Shown here: positions 9,031 through 17,218 of the stretch, piece after piece
Layout of the letters: each line of letters opens with the position of its first letter
How positions within the stretch are numbered: the first letter of the stretch is position 1
DNA from: an uncultured Balneola sp.
GTDB taxonomy: Bacteria; Bacteroidota; Rhodothermia; Balneolales; Balneolaceae
NCBI GenBank assembly: GCA_913058495.1
Contig: CAJXQC010000003.1
Coordinates: 62,001 to 126,000, forward strand
Length of the DNA stretch: 64,000 nt
Direction: 5' to 3'
Program-made: the position numbers and the translations under genes
The notes under the pieces: model-generated
What the model saw: only the letters and a program-made list of their open reading frames with translations
What the model was told of the DNA's origin: nothing
Database searches by the model: none

Positions 9031-10638
9031 TCAGTCTCCTTTTGGAGCTGCAGCCAATAATGCTTCACTGGCTTCAGATTCAAACTTCTTAAAGTTGTCT
9101 ACAAACATTTTGGCAAGCTTTTTAGCTTTGACGTCATATTCGTCAGCGCTTTTCCACGTATTTCTTGGAATCAGTACTTCTGAAGGCACGCCATCAACTG
9201 CAGTAGGTACTTCAACTCCGAAAATCGGATCCTTAGTGTATACTGCGTTTTCCAAATTCCCTGCAATAGCTTCGCTTAACATTCTGCGTGTATGAGAAAG
9301 TTTCATTCTGGAACCCTCACCATAAGCGCCACCTGTCCAACCTGTGTTTACCAACCAAACCTGAGAGCCATGCTTTCTGATCTTTTCAGCGAGCAACTCT
9401 GCATATTCAGTAGGATGTAAAGGCATAAACGGAGAGCCAAAACAAGCTGAAAAAGTAGCTTGGGGTTCAGTAACACCACGTTCTGTTCCTGCAACTTTTG
9501 CAGTGTATCCACTGATAAAATGATACATAGCTTGTTCCGGTGTCAGTTTAGAAATAGGAGGAAGTACTCCGAAAGCATCAGCTGTTAAGAAGATGATATT
9601 TTCAGGATGTCCGCCTGTACCGGTTTCACTTGCATTAGGAATGAAATCGATCGGGTAAGAGCATCTGGTGTTTTGAGTAAGGCTTACATCATCGAAATCC
9701 GGTTCGCGATTATCATCCAGAATAACATTCTCTAAAATAGTACCCGGCATTTTGGTGGTAGCGTAGATCATTGGCTCACCTTCTTCAGAAAGGTTGATCG
9801 TTTTTGCATAACAACCGCCTTCAAAATTGAAAACACCGTCATCGCTCCAGCCATGCTCATCATCACCTATAAGGGTTTTTTCAGGATCAGCAGATAGAGT
9901 GGTTTTACCGGTTCCGGATAGCCCAAAGAATACAGCTGTTTTGCCGTTTTCATCATGATTAGCAGAACAGTGCATTGCCATAATTCCTTTTTTAGGAAGC
10001 AGGTAATTCATGACTCCAAAGATTCCTTTTTTAACTTCTCCGGAGTATAATGTTCCTCCGATAAGGATGATTTTTTTTTCGAAATTACAGATAATAAAAG
10101 TGCTGGATTTTGTGCCATCTTCAGCAGGATCGGCTTCCAGAAATGGTGCAGCCATTACAGTAAACTCAGGCTCATGATCTGCAAGTTCGCCGTTAGTTGG
10201 GCGACGAAACATGTTATGAGCAAATAATCCGTGGTAAGCTACTTCACTAACTACACGGACCTGAAGCTGGGTAGCTTTATCAGCTCCGCAATACAGATCT
10301 TTTACAAAAAGTTCTTTATCAGAAAGATAAGTCTGAGCCTTCTTGAATAATTTATCAAATACTTCTTCTGAGATTGGCTGATTTATATCGCCCCAATCTA
10401 TATCGTCATGAACAGAAGGTTGATCGACAATAAATTTATCCTTTGGTGAACGTCCGGTAAATTTCCCGGTGTGTACAACTAATGCATGATCTTTTGTAAG
10501 AAAGGCTTCTCCACGTGCTATTGCTCTTTCATACAATTCTGCTGGTGTTAAATTCCAGTGAACATTTTTATTACTCTCCAGTCCTAAATAATCTAAACCG
10601 ATCTTACTTTTTGGATGCTTGTCGTAGTTAGGTGTCAT
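9031..10638 (-). CDS. pckA: phosphoenolpyruvate carboxykinase (ATP)
   Basis: At 535 residues this is a full-length ATP-type PEPCK, which converts oxaloacetate and ATP to PEP, CO2 and ADP in gluconeogenesis. The P-loop GLSGTGKTTLSAD is at residues 239-251, followed by IGDDEHGWSDDGVFNFEGG with the metal and phosphate ligands. The substrate-binding HTGKFTGRSPKDKF lies at residues 56-69, and NTGWTGG near residue 425 is also family-typical. It is transcribed alone, divergent from aguB, and ends at a clear terminator. A conserved AAGCGCTT-centred element lies about 110 bases upstream and also occurs upstream of gltA and gltB. Confidence 0.97.
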   Translation of the reverse strand: MTPNYDKHPKSKIGLDYLGLESNKNVHWNLTPAELYERAIARGEAFLTKDHALVVHTGKFTGRSPKDKFIVDQPSVHDDIDWGDINQPISEEVFDKLFKKAQTYLSDKELFVKDLYCGADKATQLQVRVVSEVAYHGLFAHNMFRRPTNGELADHEPEFTVMAAPFLEADPAEDGTKSSTFIICNFEKKIILIGGTLYSGEVKKGIFGVMNYLLPKKGIMAMHCSANHDENGKTAVFFGLSGTGKTTLSADPEKTLIGDDEHGWSDDGVFNFEGGCYAKTINLSEEGEPMIYATTKMPGTILENVILDDNREPDFDDVSLTQNTRCSYPIDFIPNASETGTGGHPENIIFLTADAFGVLPPISKLTPEQAMYHFISGYTAKVAGTERGVTEPQATFSACFGSPFMPLHPTEYAELLAEKIRKHGSQVWLVNTGWTGGAYGEGSRMKLSHTRRMLSEAIAGNLENAVYTKDPIFGVEVPTAVDGVPSEVLIPRNTWKSADEYDVKAKKLAKMFVDNFKKFESEASEALLAAAPKGD

Positions 10639-10746
10639 ATTTTATATGAAATTTTGAATGAAGCCTTAAAGTTAAGGATTTACGCATCTAATTTTAAGTA
10701 AAAAACCATTTAAACCTTAATTTCTTAGGCATTAAAGAAAGTTTAT

Positions 10747-10761
10747 GGAAGCGCTTTTTTA
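10747..10761. promoter_or_regulatory. GKAAGCGCTTTTYTA element, copy 1 (pckA/aguB)
   Basis: GGAAGCGCTTTTTTA, with the 8-bp palindrome AAGCGCTT at 10749-10756, lies midway between the divergent pckA and aguB starts (about 114 and 110 bases from each). Thirteen of 15 bases are the same in the copies upstream of gltA (32115) and gltB (44686). It looks like a transcription-factor site; the factor is unknown. Confidence 0.5.
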
Positions 10762-10861
10762 ATTAAGGGAAGGTTGATTAATTGCCTTAATATTCATTGC
10801 AGTTTTAAAGATTGATTGAAAAATAAAATCCCAAAAAACCTGATAATTTGTAACTTTAGGT

Positions 10862-11740
10862 ATGGAAAATAAAGAACGAGTTATAAAGCTGGGTTTGATA
10901 CAAACTTTTTGTGAATCAACCCCATCAAGAAATGTAGAAAGGTCTAAAGAACTGATAAGATCAGCAGCTGAACAAGGAGCTAATATCATATGTCTTCAGG
11001 AGCTATTTAATACCATTTATTTCTGCAACCAACATGACGAAAAAAACTTTGATTGGGCTGAGCCTGTTGATGGGAAGTTGATTCAGGATTTAAGTGCTTT
11101 ATCTGCGGAATTGAATATTGTACTTATTGCGCCTTTTTTTGAGAAGAGAACTCAGGGAGTTTATCATAACTCGCTTGTAGTCATTGATTCGGACGGAAGC
11201 GTTCTGGGAAATTACCGGAAGATGCATATTCCGGATGATCCCGGATTCCATGAAAAGTATTATTTCACTCCGGGTGACAAAGAAACCGGATTTCAGGTTT
11301 TTGATACAGCTTTTGGTAAGGTCGGTGCTCTTATTTGCTGGGATCAATGGTATCCTGAAGCAGCACGAATTACAGCTTTAAAAGGAGCTGAGATTATTTT
11401 TTATCCAACAGCTATCGGGATGTTAAAGAAGGAAACCCAAAAGCAGAAAAAAATATTTATGGACGCATGGATAACCGTTCAGAGAAGTCATGCTATCGCA
11501 AATGGATGTTTCGTAGCAGTTACAAACAGAGTAGGGAAGGAGAGTGGAAACAAATTCTGGGGTAATTCCTTTGTTGTAGGACCGTTTGGAGAAATTCTTA
11601 AACAAGGTGGAGAAAAAGAAGAGATCTTAATTACAGAGATCGATCTTAATTCCATCGAAAGTCAGAGAAGAGAATGGCCGTTTTTCCGAGACCGAAGAAT
11701 TGATGTTTATGATGGAATCATGAAAAGATTGATTGACTGA
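10862..11740 (+). CDS. aguB: N-carbamoylputrescine amidase
   Basis: This 292-residue nitrilase-superfamily enzyme hydrolyses N-carbamoylputrescine to putrescine, CO2 and ammonia. The Glu-Lys-Cys triad is visible: Glu47 in ICLQELFN, Lys120 in GNYRKMHIPDDPGF, and Cys159 in GALICWDQWYPEAAR. The WDQWYPEAAR context is typical of AguB rather than other amidases. It is followed 30 bases later by aguA, which produces its substrate, so the pair forms the agmatine route to putrescine. The order (aguB first) is common in bacteria. Confidence 0.95.
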   Translation: MENKERVIKLGLIQTFCESTPSRNVERSKELIRSAAEQGANIICLQELFNTIYFCNQHDEKNFDWAEPVDGKLIQDLSALSAELNIVLIAPFFEKRTQGVYHNSLVVIDSDGSVLGNYRKMHIPDDPGFHEKYYFTPGDKETGFQVFDTAFGKVGALICWDQWYPEAARITALKGAEIIFYPTAIGMLKKETQKQKKIFMDAWITVQRSHAIANGCFVAVTNRVGKESGNKFWGNSFVVGPFGEILKQGGEKEEILITEIDLNSIESQRREWPFFRDRRIDVYDGIMKRLID

Positions 11741-11742
11741 TT

Positions 11743-11780
11743 TTCAATATCGAATATCGAACTAGGAATAATGAATATCG
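11743..11780 (+). repeat. GAATATCGAA-type intergenic repeat overlapping the aguA start
   Basis: The short aguB-aguA gap is made of AATATCGAATATCGAACTAG followed by GAATAATGAATATCG. A similar tract, GAATATTGAATATCCAACAA followed by TGAATATTCAATG, follows aguA at 12824-12856. The aguA start codon falls inside the first copy. Such AT-rich GAATATYGAA tracts are widespread in intergenic DNA of this phylum (from general knowledge, not tested here). Confidence 0.5.
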
Positions 11781-12832
11781 TACAGACTTCGAATAATTTT
11801 TCAATGCCGGCTGAATGGAAAACACATTCTGCAACTCAGCTTCATTGGCCATCAAATAGAGAGACTTGGCCTGACGAGAGACTTCAAAGAGTTGAAAAAG
11901 TATATCTGAATATCATAAAAAGCCTTTCTGAATTCGAACAAATTTTACTTTTAGTTGAAACTAACAACGTACTAAGCAGAGTTTTAAAGCTTTTTAAAGC
12001 TGAAGGGATTGATGATAAACAGATTCTCATCAAAGTTTATCCTGTAAATGATGTATGGGCAAGAGATTGTGGTCCGATTTTCGTCATACGAAATAACGAG
12101 TTTATAATCACAGATTGGGAATACAATGCATGGGGAGAAAAATATCCGCCTTGGGATTCTGACAATAATGTTCCTGAATTCATTTCTCAGCTTTTTGGAA
12201 TAAAAAAAGTATCCACGAAAATGGTTTTGGAAGGCGGTTCTATTGATGTGAATGGAGCCGGGGATTTGCTGACTACAGAATCGGTACTTTTGAATCCGAA
12301 TCGAAACCCCGGAATGAGTAAAGGTGAAATTGAGCAGAATCTTAAAAAATACTTAGGAGCAGAAAATATTATCTGGCTTAGATCCGGATTGGCAGGGGAT
12401 GATACAGATGGACATATTGATGATCTGACTCGATTTCTGAATGAAGAAACTGTGTTAACGATGGTTTGTGAGGATAAAGACGATATAAACTATCTGGCAT
12501 TACAAGAAAATCTCAAGATTCTGAGATCTGCCAAATTGAAGAGCGGAAAGAAATTGAACATAGAAACATTACCTCTTCCCAAAACCAAAATCGAAGGAAC
12601 AACAGTAGATGGCTCAGAATTTGTACCGGCAAGCTACGCTAATTTTTATGTGGCAAATGGATGTGTTTTAGTCCCGCTGTACGATGAGCAATACGATCAG
12701 CAAGCGCTGGATCTATTTAAAAAGTATTTTCCGGATAGAGAAATTATCGGAATTGATTGTGCAGATCTGGTTTGGGGGCAGGGAAGTATTCATTGTATTA
12801 CGCAGCAGCTTTATGGAACAGATGAATATTGA
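11771..12832 (+). CDS. aguA: agmatine deiminase
   Basis: This 353-residue enzyme removes ammonia from agmatine to give N-carbamoylputrescine. The catalytic Cys342 sits in GQGSIHCITQQ near the C-terminus. The guanidine-binding and acid-base motifs appear as WARDCGPIF, MVLEGGSIDVNG and DTDGHIDDLTRF. Family members usually begin near MPAEW, which is at residues 12-16 here. The preceding eleven residues (MNIVQTSNNFS) are encoded partly by an intergenic repeat, so the N-terminus may be repeat-derived or the true start may lie later. It follows aguB in a two-gene operon. Confidence 0.95.
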   Translation: MNIVQTSNNFSMPAEWKTHSATQLHWPSNRETWPDERLQRVEKVYLNIIKSLSEFEQILLLVETNNVLSRVLKLFKAEGIDDKQILIKVYPVNDVWARDCGPIFVIRNNEFIITDWEYNAWGEKYPPWDSDNNVPEFISQLFGIKKVSTKMVLEGGSIDVNGAGDLLTTESVLLNPNRNPGMSKGEIEQNLKKYLGAENIIWLRSGLAGDDTDGHIDDLTRFLNEETVLTMVCEDKDDINYLALQENLKILRSAKLKSGKKLNIETLPLPKTKIEGTTVDGSEFVPASYANFYVANGCVLVPLYDEQYDQQALDLFKKYFPDREIIGIDCADLVWGQGSIHCITQQLYGTDEY

Positions 12833-12856
12833 ATATCCAACAATGAATATTCAATG
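12824..12856. repeat. GAATATYGAA-type intergenic repeat between convergent genes
   Basis: TTGAATAT (12829-12836) and ATATTCAA (12847-12854) form an 8-bp inverted repeat at the convergent ends of aguA and the secreted-protein gene at 12862. It is related to the tract at 11743-11780. There is no T run, so it is not a standard terminator. Confidence 0.45.
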
Positions 12857-12861
12857 TTGAG

Positions 12862-14304
12862 TTACTTGATCAAAGTTAATCGCTTTGTTTGAACAACTCC
12901 ATTCGCTTCCAATCTGTACAAATACACTCCGCTGGCTAAGTTCGTCGCATCAAATTGAATAGCATTGATTCCTGCGGGACGTATTTCATTCACCAATTCC
13001 TGAACTTTTCTACCCAGCAGGTCAAACACGGTCAGTTTAGTGAAAGTGGATTTATCTAGTTCAAATTCAATGGTAGTGGTTGGATTAAAGGGATTGGGAT
13101 AATTTTGTTTTAAAGAAACAGCATTAGGAATTTCAGGAGCTTCTTCATTACTGACGGGAACTTGTTTGATAGAAGTTGGTTGACCGTTTTCTACTTTAAA
13201 AAGTTCTTTTTCGGTTAACACATAAAGGATGTCTGATTCAGGCTTCGCATATAAACCGGTAATTCTATGATCAAAGGTAAGAATAGATTCAAAGTTACTT
13301 CCTGCATCAACGGATCGTAATAATTTAGTTCCTACCGATGCAAAAAGTACTGAGTCTGAAGAAACAGAATAATAATGAGTATTCAACGAAGCATTTTCAA
13401 TATCTGTAAAAACAGGAGAAACTTCCCAGTTATCGATGTCCCCTTTAGCAGAATTTTTCAGTAAATAAGTTTGAACCGAATCATTTTGTGAGTCTTTAAG
13501 ATCAACAAACCAATAAATGAGATTAGAATTATTTGTGTGATAGATATTTAAGTGAGACCATCCTGTGATTACCAAAGAGTCATTAGCAGGGTTTATAAAT
13601 TGCGTCACGTTTTCCAGGCTAATTTCTGAACTTTGATTTAAATCGTTTGTTCTGTAAAGGGTGTCACTATTGATGAAAAAAGAAAGACTATCCTCTCTGG
13701 CGATGGAACTTTCTAAATGTCTGAAATATAAATCTCTTGATTCTACAAATGTATCGTAAGATTCGCCTTCCGGATATTGGTTACTTTCAAAATATAGTGC
13801 TTTAGTAGATAATCCATGAAATGTAGAATATTCCATCAAATAAGCTTCATTAGTGAATGGATGAGGGATTAATCTTAGAAGATTGAAATCATAATTAACT
13901 CCAAAAGTTTTGCTGTTTATAAACCACACCTGTTCTACTCTTGACCTATACGCTGTAATTCTTCTCAATGTAGAATTGTAAGAACTGGTTAAGAAATCAC
14001 GAAGAGTTTCTGAATCCACAAGTTCACAATTGTTGGGGTGAAGATGATGTCTGGATGCTGTTATCCTTAAGCTATCTTGAAGGGTTGCAGAATTTAAACT
14101 ATAAATGTGAGATGAAAAGCCATTAAATTTACTCCCTGTGGTTGGGCACTCATAATTTTGCGTTTCTAACCTTTCATAATAAAGCTGGGTTACACTGTTT
14201 TGATCTTCAAAACCTCTTAACCTTTGCAGCGTTATTTCTTGTGAATTCCCTGGAACTGAACACAAAAGTGAAATAAAAATAATAAGGGTGCTGAAAGTCT
14301 TCAT
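12862..14304 (-). CDS. secreted protein with type IX sorting domain, paralogue C
   Basis: This 480-residue protein has a signal peptide (residues 1-21) and, just after it, the block GFEDQNSVTQLYYERLE shared in form with its two neighbours. The middle ~300 residues are beta-rich and diverge from the paralogues. From ITGLYAKPESDILYVLTEKE onward (about 125 residues) it is nearly identical to them, including [29 protein letters not shown] and the terminal QTKRLTLIK. The C-terminal part is the type A type IX sorting domain. The region before it resembles the repeats of photosystem-stability/sialidase-like propellers (LLRSVDAGSNFESIL). It is the last of three genes transcribed together. Function unknown. 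Confidence 0.85.
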   Translation of the reverse strand: MKTFSTLIIFISLLCSVPGNSQEITLQRLRGFEDQNSVTQLYYERLETQNYECPTTGSKFNGFSSHIYSLNSATLQDSLRITASRHHLHPNNCELVDSETLRDFLTSSYNSTLRRITAYRSRVEQVWFINSKTFGVNYDFNLLRLIPHPFTNEAYLMEYSTFHGLSTKALYFESNQYPEGESYDTFVESRDLYFRHLESSIAREDSLSFFINSDTLYRTNDLNQSSEISLENVTQFINPANDSLVITGWSHLNIYHTNNSNLIYWFVDLKDSQNDSVQTYLLKNSAKGDIDNWEVSPVFTDIENASLNTHYYSVSSDSVLFASVGTKLLRSVDAGSNFESILTFDHRITGLYAKPESDILYVLTEKELFKVENGQPTSIKQVPVSNEEAPEIPNAVSLKQNYPNPFNPTTTIEFELDKSTFTKLTVFDLLGRKVQELVNEIRPAGINAIQFDATNLASGVYLYRLEANGVVQTKRLTLIK

Positions 14305-14306
14305 TG

Positions 14307-15716
14307 TTATTTGATGAGTGTAAGTCTTTTAGTTTGCACAACGCCATCTACTTCCAATCTGTACAGATATACGCCGCTGGCTAAATTGGTGGCATTGAAT
14401 TCAATGGTGTTGGTTCCAGCCGGTCTGGTTTCATTTACCAGTTCCCGGACTTTTCTTCCAAGCACGTCAAATACAGTTAGCTTGGTGAAGGTGGCTTTAT
14501 CCAATTCAAATTCAATGGTAGTGGTTGGATTAAAGGGGTTTGGATAGTTTTGTTTTAAAGAAACCGCACTCGGGATTTCAGAAGTTTCTTCATTACTGAC
14601 GGGAACTTGTTTGATGGATATGGGTTGACCGTTTTCTACCTTGTAAAGATCTGTTTTGGTAAGCACATACAAAATATCTGAATCTGGCTTTTTGTAGAGT
14701 CCGGTTACTTCTTCCTCAAATTCCAGAATTTCCTGCATAGTTTCTCCATAATCTTCAGAGAAGAAAACTTTTGTAGTATCTGAAAGGTATACTTGTCCGG
14801 ATTGAAGGGTAGATATGGAAATGCTTTTGGAATTAGATTGTGGCAAGAGTTCTTTGAATGACCAGGAAGTTTCATTCCTCTTTGCTAAAAAAATGTCAGA
14901 CTTTGAGCTATAGGTTCGGTTATCAGTCATCAGATAAGTAGAAGTTGAATCCGCATCAATTAAATAGTCTTTAAATGAGTTAAAATATCCATTTCCGGAT
15001 GTATAGATTAGTTCTTTATTACCTTCAAAATAGTAGAAGAGACTATCAGCATTTACAAGAAGAAAAGATTTATTCAAATCATTAAAGCCAACGAAAGAGA
15101 GTGGAATAAAATCGGTATTGAAATCAATCTCGGAATATTGATCTTTTGTCCAAACAGAATCTTCTTTCAAAAGTTTATGAGTTACTTCTCCATAACCTTT
15201 CCAATCCAAAAAATTGAAATAAAGTGTATTTGTAGAAGCATCAAAGTCCAGTTCGGCTTCAAAATCTACAAAAGAGTTTAACACTAATCGTTGCTTATCT
15301 GGGTTTATTAAGAGTATTGTTGCTTCAACAGAACCAAAATTTTCCTTTTTGAACTGATAATACACAGCCGGATTTCTGTTTACGAAATCAATGTCTTCAA
15401 GAAACGAGAGTTTAGGCTCACAAAATCCTTGTAAGAAAAAATAATCTTGAACTAAAATGCTATCTGACAAATTATTAAGGTTCAGATGATACAAGTGATT
15501 ATTATACCAACTATCTTCATAGTTTATATAATCTCCGTCATCATCCTGATATGTACAGATTGTAGTTTTAGGCTCATACACTCTATAAAACAATTGTGTT
15601 GTTCCTGTGGAATCCTCAAAACCACTTAGATCATGGAAGAAGTTGGGGTTTGATTCTTGAGCGATCAATGGAAAGCTGAAAAAAAGTAATGATATGGTGA
15701 AAAGAAACCTTCTCAT
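14307..15716 (-). CDS. secreted protein with type IX sorting domain, paralogue B
   Basis: Middle member of the tandem family, 469 residues. A signal peptide (residues 1-19) is followed by DLSGFEDSTGTTQLFYRVYE, the shared N-terminal block. The centre (residues 50-310) is divergent and rich in Tyr, Phe, Asp and Ser, suggesting beta structure. VFFSEDYGETMQEILEF resembles a BNR/sialidase-type Asp-box region. The final ~125 residues, from VTGLYKKPDSDILYVLTKTD through [18 protein letters not shown] to QTKRLTLIK, are nearly the same as in both neighbours. Its ATG overlaps the stop of paralogue A by four bases, and two bases separate it from paralogue C, so the three are one operon. Probably surface-exposed or released. 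Confidence 0.85.
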   Translation of the reverse strand: MRRFLFTISLLFFSFPLIAQESNPNFFHDLSGFEDSTGTTQLFYRVYEPKTTICTYQDDDGDYINYEDSWYNNHLYHLNLNNLSDSILVQDYFFLQGFCEPKLSFLEDIDFVNRNPAVYYQFKKENFGSVEATILLINPDKQRLVLNSFVDFEAELDFDASTNTLYFNFLDWKGYGEVTHKLLKEDSVWTKDQYSEIDFNTDFIPLSFVGFNDLNKSFLLVNADSLFYYFEGNKELIYTSGNGYFNSFKDYLIDADSTSTYLMTDNRTYSSKSDIFLAKRNETSWSFKELLPQSNSKSISISTLQSGQVYLSDTTKVFFSEDYGETMQEILEFEEEVTGLYKKPDSDILYVLTKTDLYKVENGQPISIKQVPVSNEETSEIPSAVSLKQNYPNPFNPTTTIEFELDKATFTKLTVFDVLGRKVRELVNETRPAGTNTIEFNATNLASGVYLYRLEVDGVVQTKRLTLIK

Positions 15717-17095
15717 TTTATGAGAGTGAGTCGTTTTGTTTGAACTACTCCGTTTGCTTCCAATCTGTACAGATATACGCCACTGGCTAAATTGTTGGCG
15801 TTGAATTCAATGGTGTTGGTTCCTGCCGGACGTATTTCATTTACCAATTCTCGTACTTTTCTTCCAAGTACATCATATACCGTCAGTTTGGTGAATGTGG
15901 ATTTATCCAATTCAAATTCAATGGTAGTGGTTGGATTAAAGGGATTCGGATAATTTTGTTTTAGAGAAACCGCATTCGGGATTTCAGGATTCTGTTCATT
16001 ACTAACCGGAACTTGTTTAATGGAAGTAGGTTGACCGTTTTCTACCTTGTAAAGATCTGTTTTGGTAAGCACATAAAAAATATCAGAGTTTGGTTTTTTG
16101 TATAGTCCGGTAATTTGAGAATCGAATTCCAAGAGCATTTCGAAACTGTTCCCAAAATCAGAAGAATGGTAGACGGAATTAGTATCTGCAATGAACAAAC
16201 TCCCCGAGACTGAAGCATCCGTTACTGCAAAAAATAATGCGTTAAAATTTTCAGGCAAACTAACTTCTGACCAGGAACCTTCTACACCTTTGTTATCAGA
16301 TAATCTTAGTGAATTACGATTTTTACCATATATATAACTTTGGTCGGCATCAAAAAACAGTTCTGAATAATAAGTCGAAGAATCTGCTAGTATAAAATCA
16401 GAAGAATGTGCATCACTTCTATAAAGATGTCCATTTTTATCGGTACCGAAATAAAGAGAATCGTTAACAGGATGTATTGCCAAAAGCCTATAATCAAAAT
16501 GAGTACTGTCGAAGTAGCTGATCATCTCATCATAACCTGCGTTATAATCCTCATCGAAATAAGGCCAATAAGAAGTATCGGATGAGAATGGTACTGTAAA
16601 GTCATCTGTGATATAGTAAAGCGAGTCATTTGCGTTACTCAGTAAAAATTTATCAGCAGCGTAATAAAATTCATTACTTTTTTGAGCTTTAACAATAATG
16701 GGAAATGGAAATCCGAAACCGGCATTTCTATGGTCTTGAAACCAAGGTGCAGAACCTCCTCCATTTGTAGTCATCCTTATCCACTTAGAAGGATCACTAT
16801 CAAAAAAATGGTAGTCGGTGGTATAACTTGCCGTGTACATTCCCGGAATAGTCCATTCTTCATAATAATTATTGAAGAGCTTGTAATAAGTTTTAGTTAC
16901 AACATCAAAGTGATAGATATGATCATATCGGTAATTGAACTGTTCACCTTCTTCCGGAGTTTCATGAATCTGAAAAAACAGTTGAGTCACATCTGTCGAA
17001 TCCTCCAACCCTTTTAATTCATGAAAATATCGTTCTTGAGCTGAAATAGATAAGCCGTAAAGCAACATCAATAAAAAAGTAAGCAGATATTTCAT
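15713..17095 (-). CDS. secreted protein with type IX sorting domain, paralogue A
   Basis: First gene of the three-gene operon, 460 residues. A signal peptide (residues 1-19) precedes HELKGLEDSTDVTQLFFQIH, matching the N-terminal block of the paralogues. The central part has its own sequence, with VYHSSDFGNSFEMLLEF again resembling an Asp-box. The C-terminal ~125 residues (TGLYKKPNSDIFYVLTKTD to QTKRLTLIK) carry the type IX sorting domain and match the neighbours almost residue for residue. The upstream region (17096-17218) is shared with divergent gatB. Function unknown; the conserved ends with variable middle argue for diversification of a displayed domain. Confidence 0.85.
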   Translation of the reverse strand: MKYLLTFLLMLLYGLSISAQERYFHELKGLEDSTDVTQLFFQIHETPEEGEQFNYRYDHIYHFDVVTKTYYKLFNNYYEEWTIPGMYTASYTTDYHFFDSDPSKWIRMTTNGGGSAPWFQDHRNAGFGFPFPIIVKAQKSNEFYYAADKFLLSNANDSLYYITDDFTVPFSSDTSYWPYFDEDYNAGYDEMISYFDSTHFDYRLLAIHPVNDSLYFGTDKNGHLYRSDAHSSDFILADSSTYYSELFFDADQSYIYGKNRNSLRLSDNKGVEGSWSEVSLPENFNALFFAVTDASVSGSLFIADTNSVYHSSDFGNSFEMLLEFDSQITGLYKKPNSDIFYVLTKTDLYKVENGQPTSIKQVPVSNEQNPEIPNAVSLKQNYPNPFNPTTTIEFELDKSTFTKLTVYDVLGRKVRELVNEIRPAGTNTIEFNANNLASGVYLYRLEANGVVQTKRLTLIK

Positions 17096-17218
17096 AGCAA
17101 CTCGTTAATCTAAAAGAACATACTAAAACCACAGAAGTAATGCATATTAAGTTTACTATCTAAGTGTTTACTTTAATATCTTTACCCTTTATAAATCACG
17201 ATTCTGAAACAGGACTAA

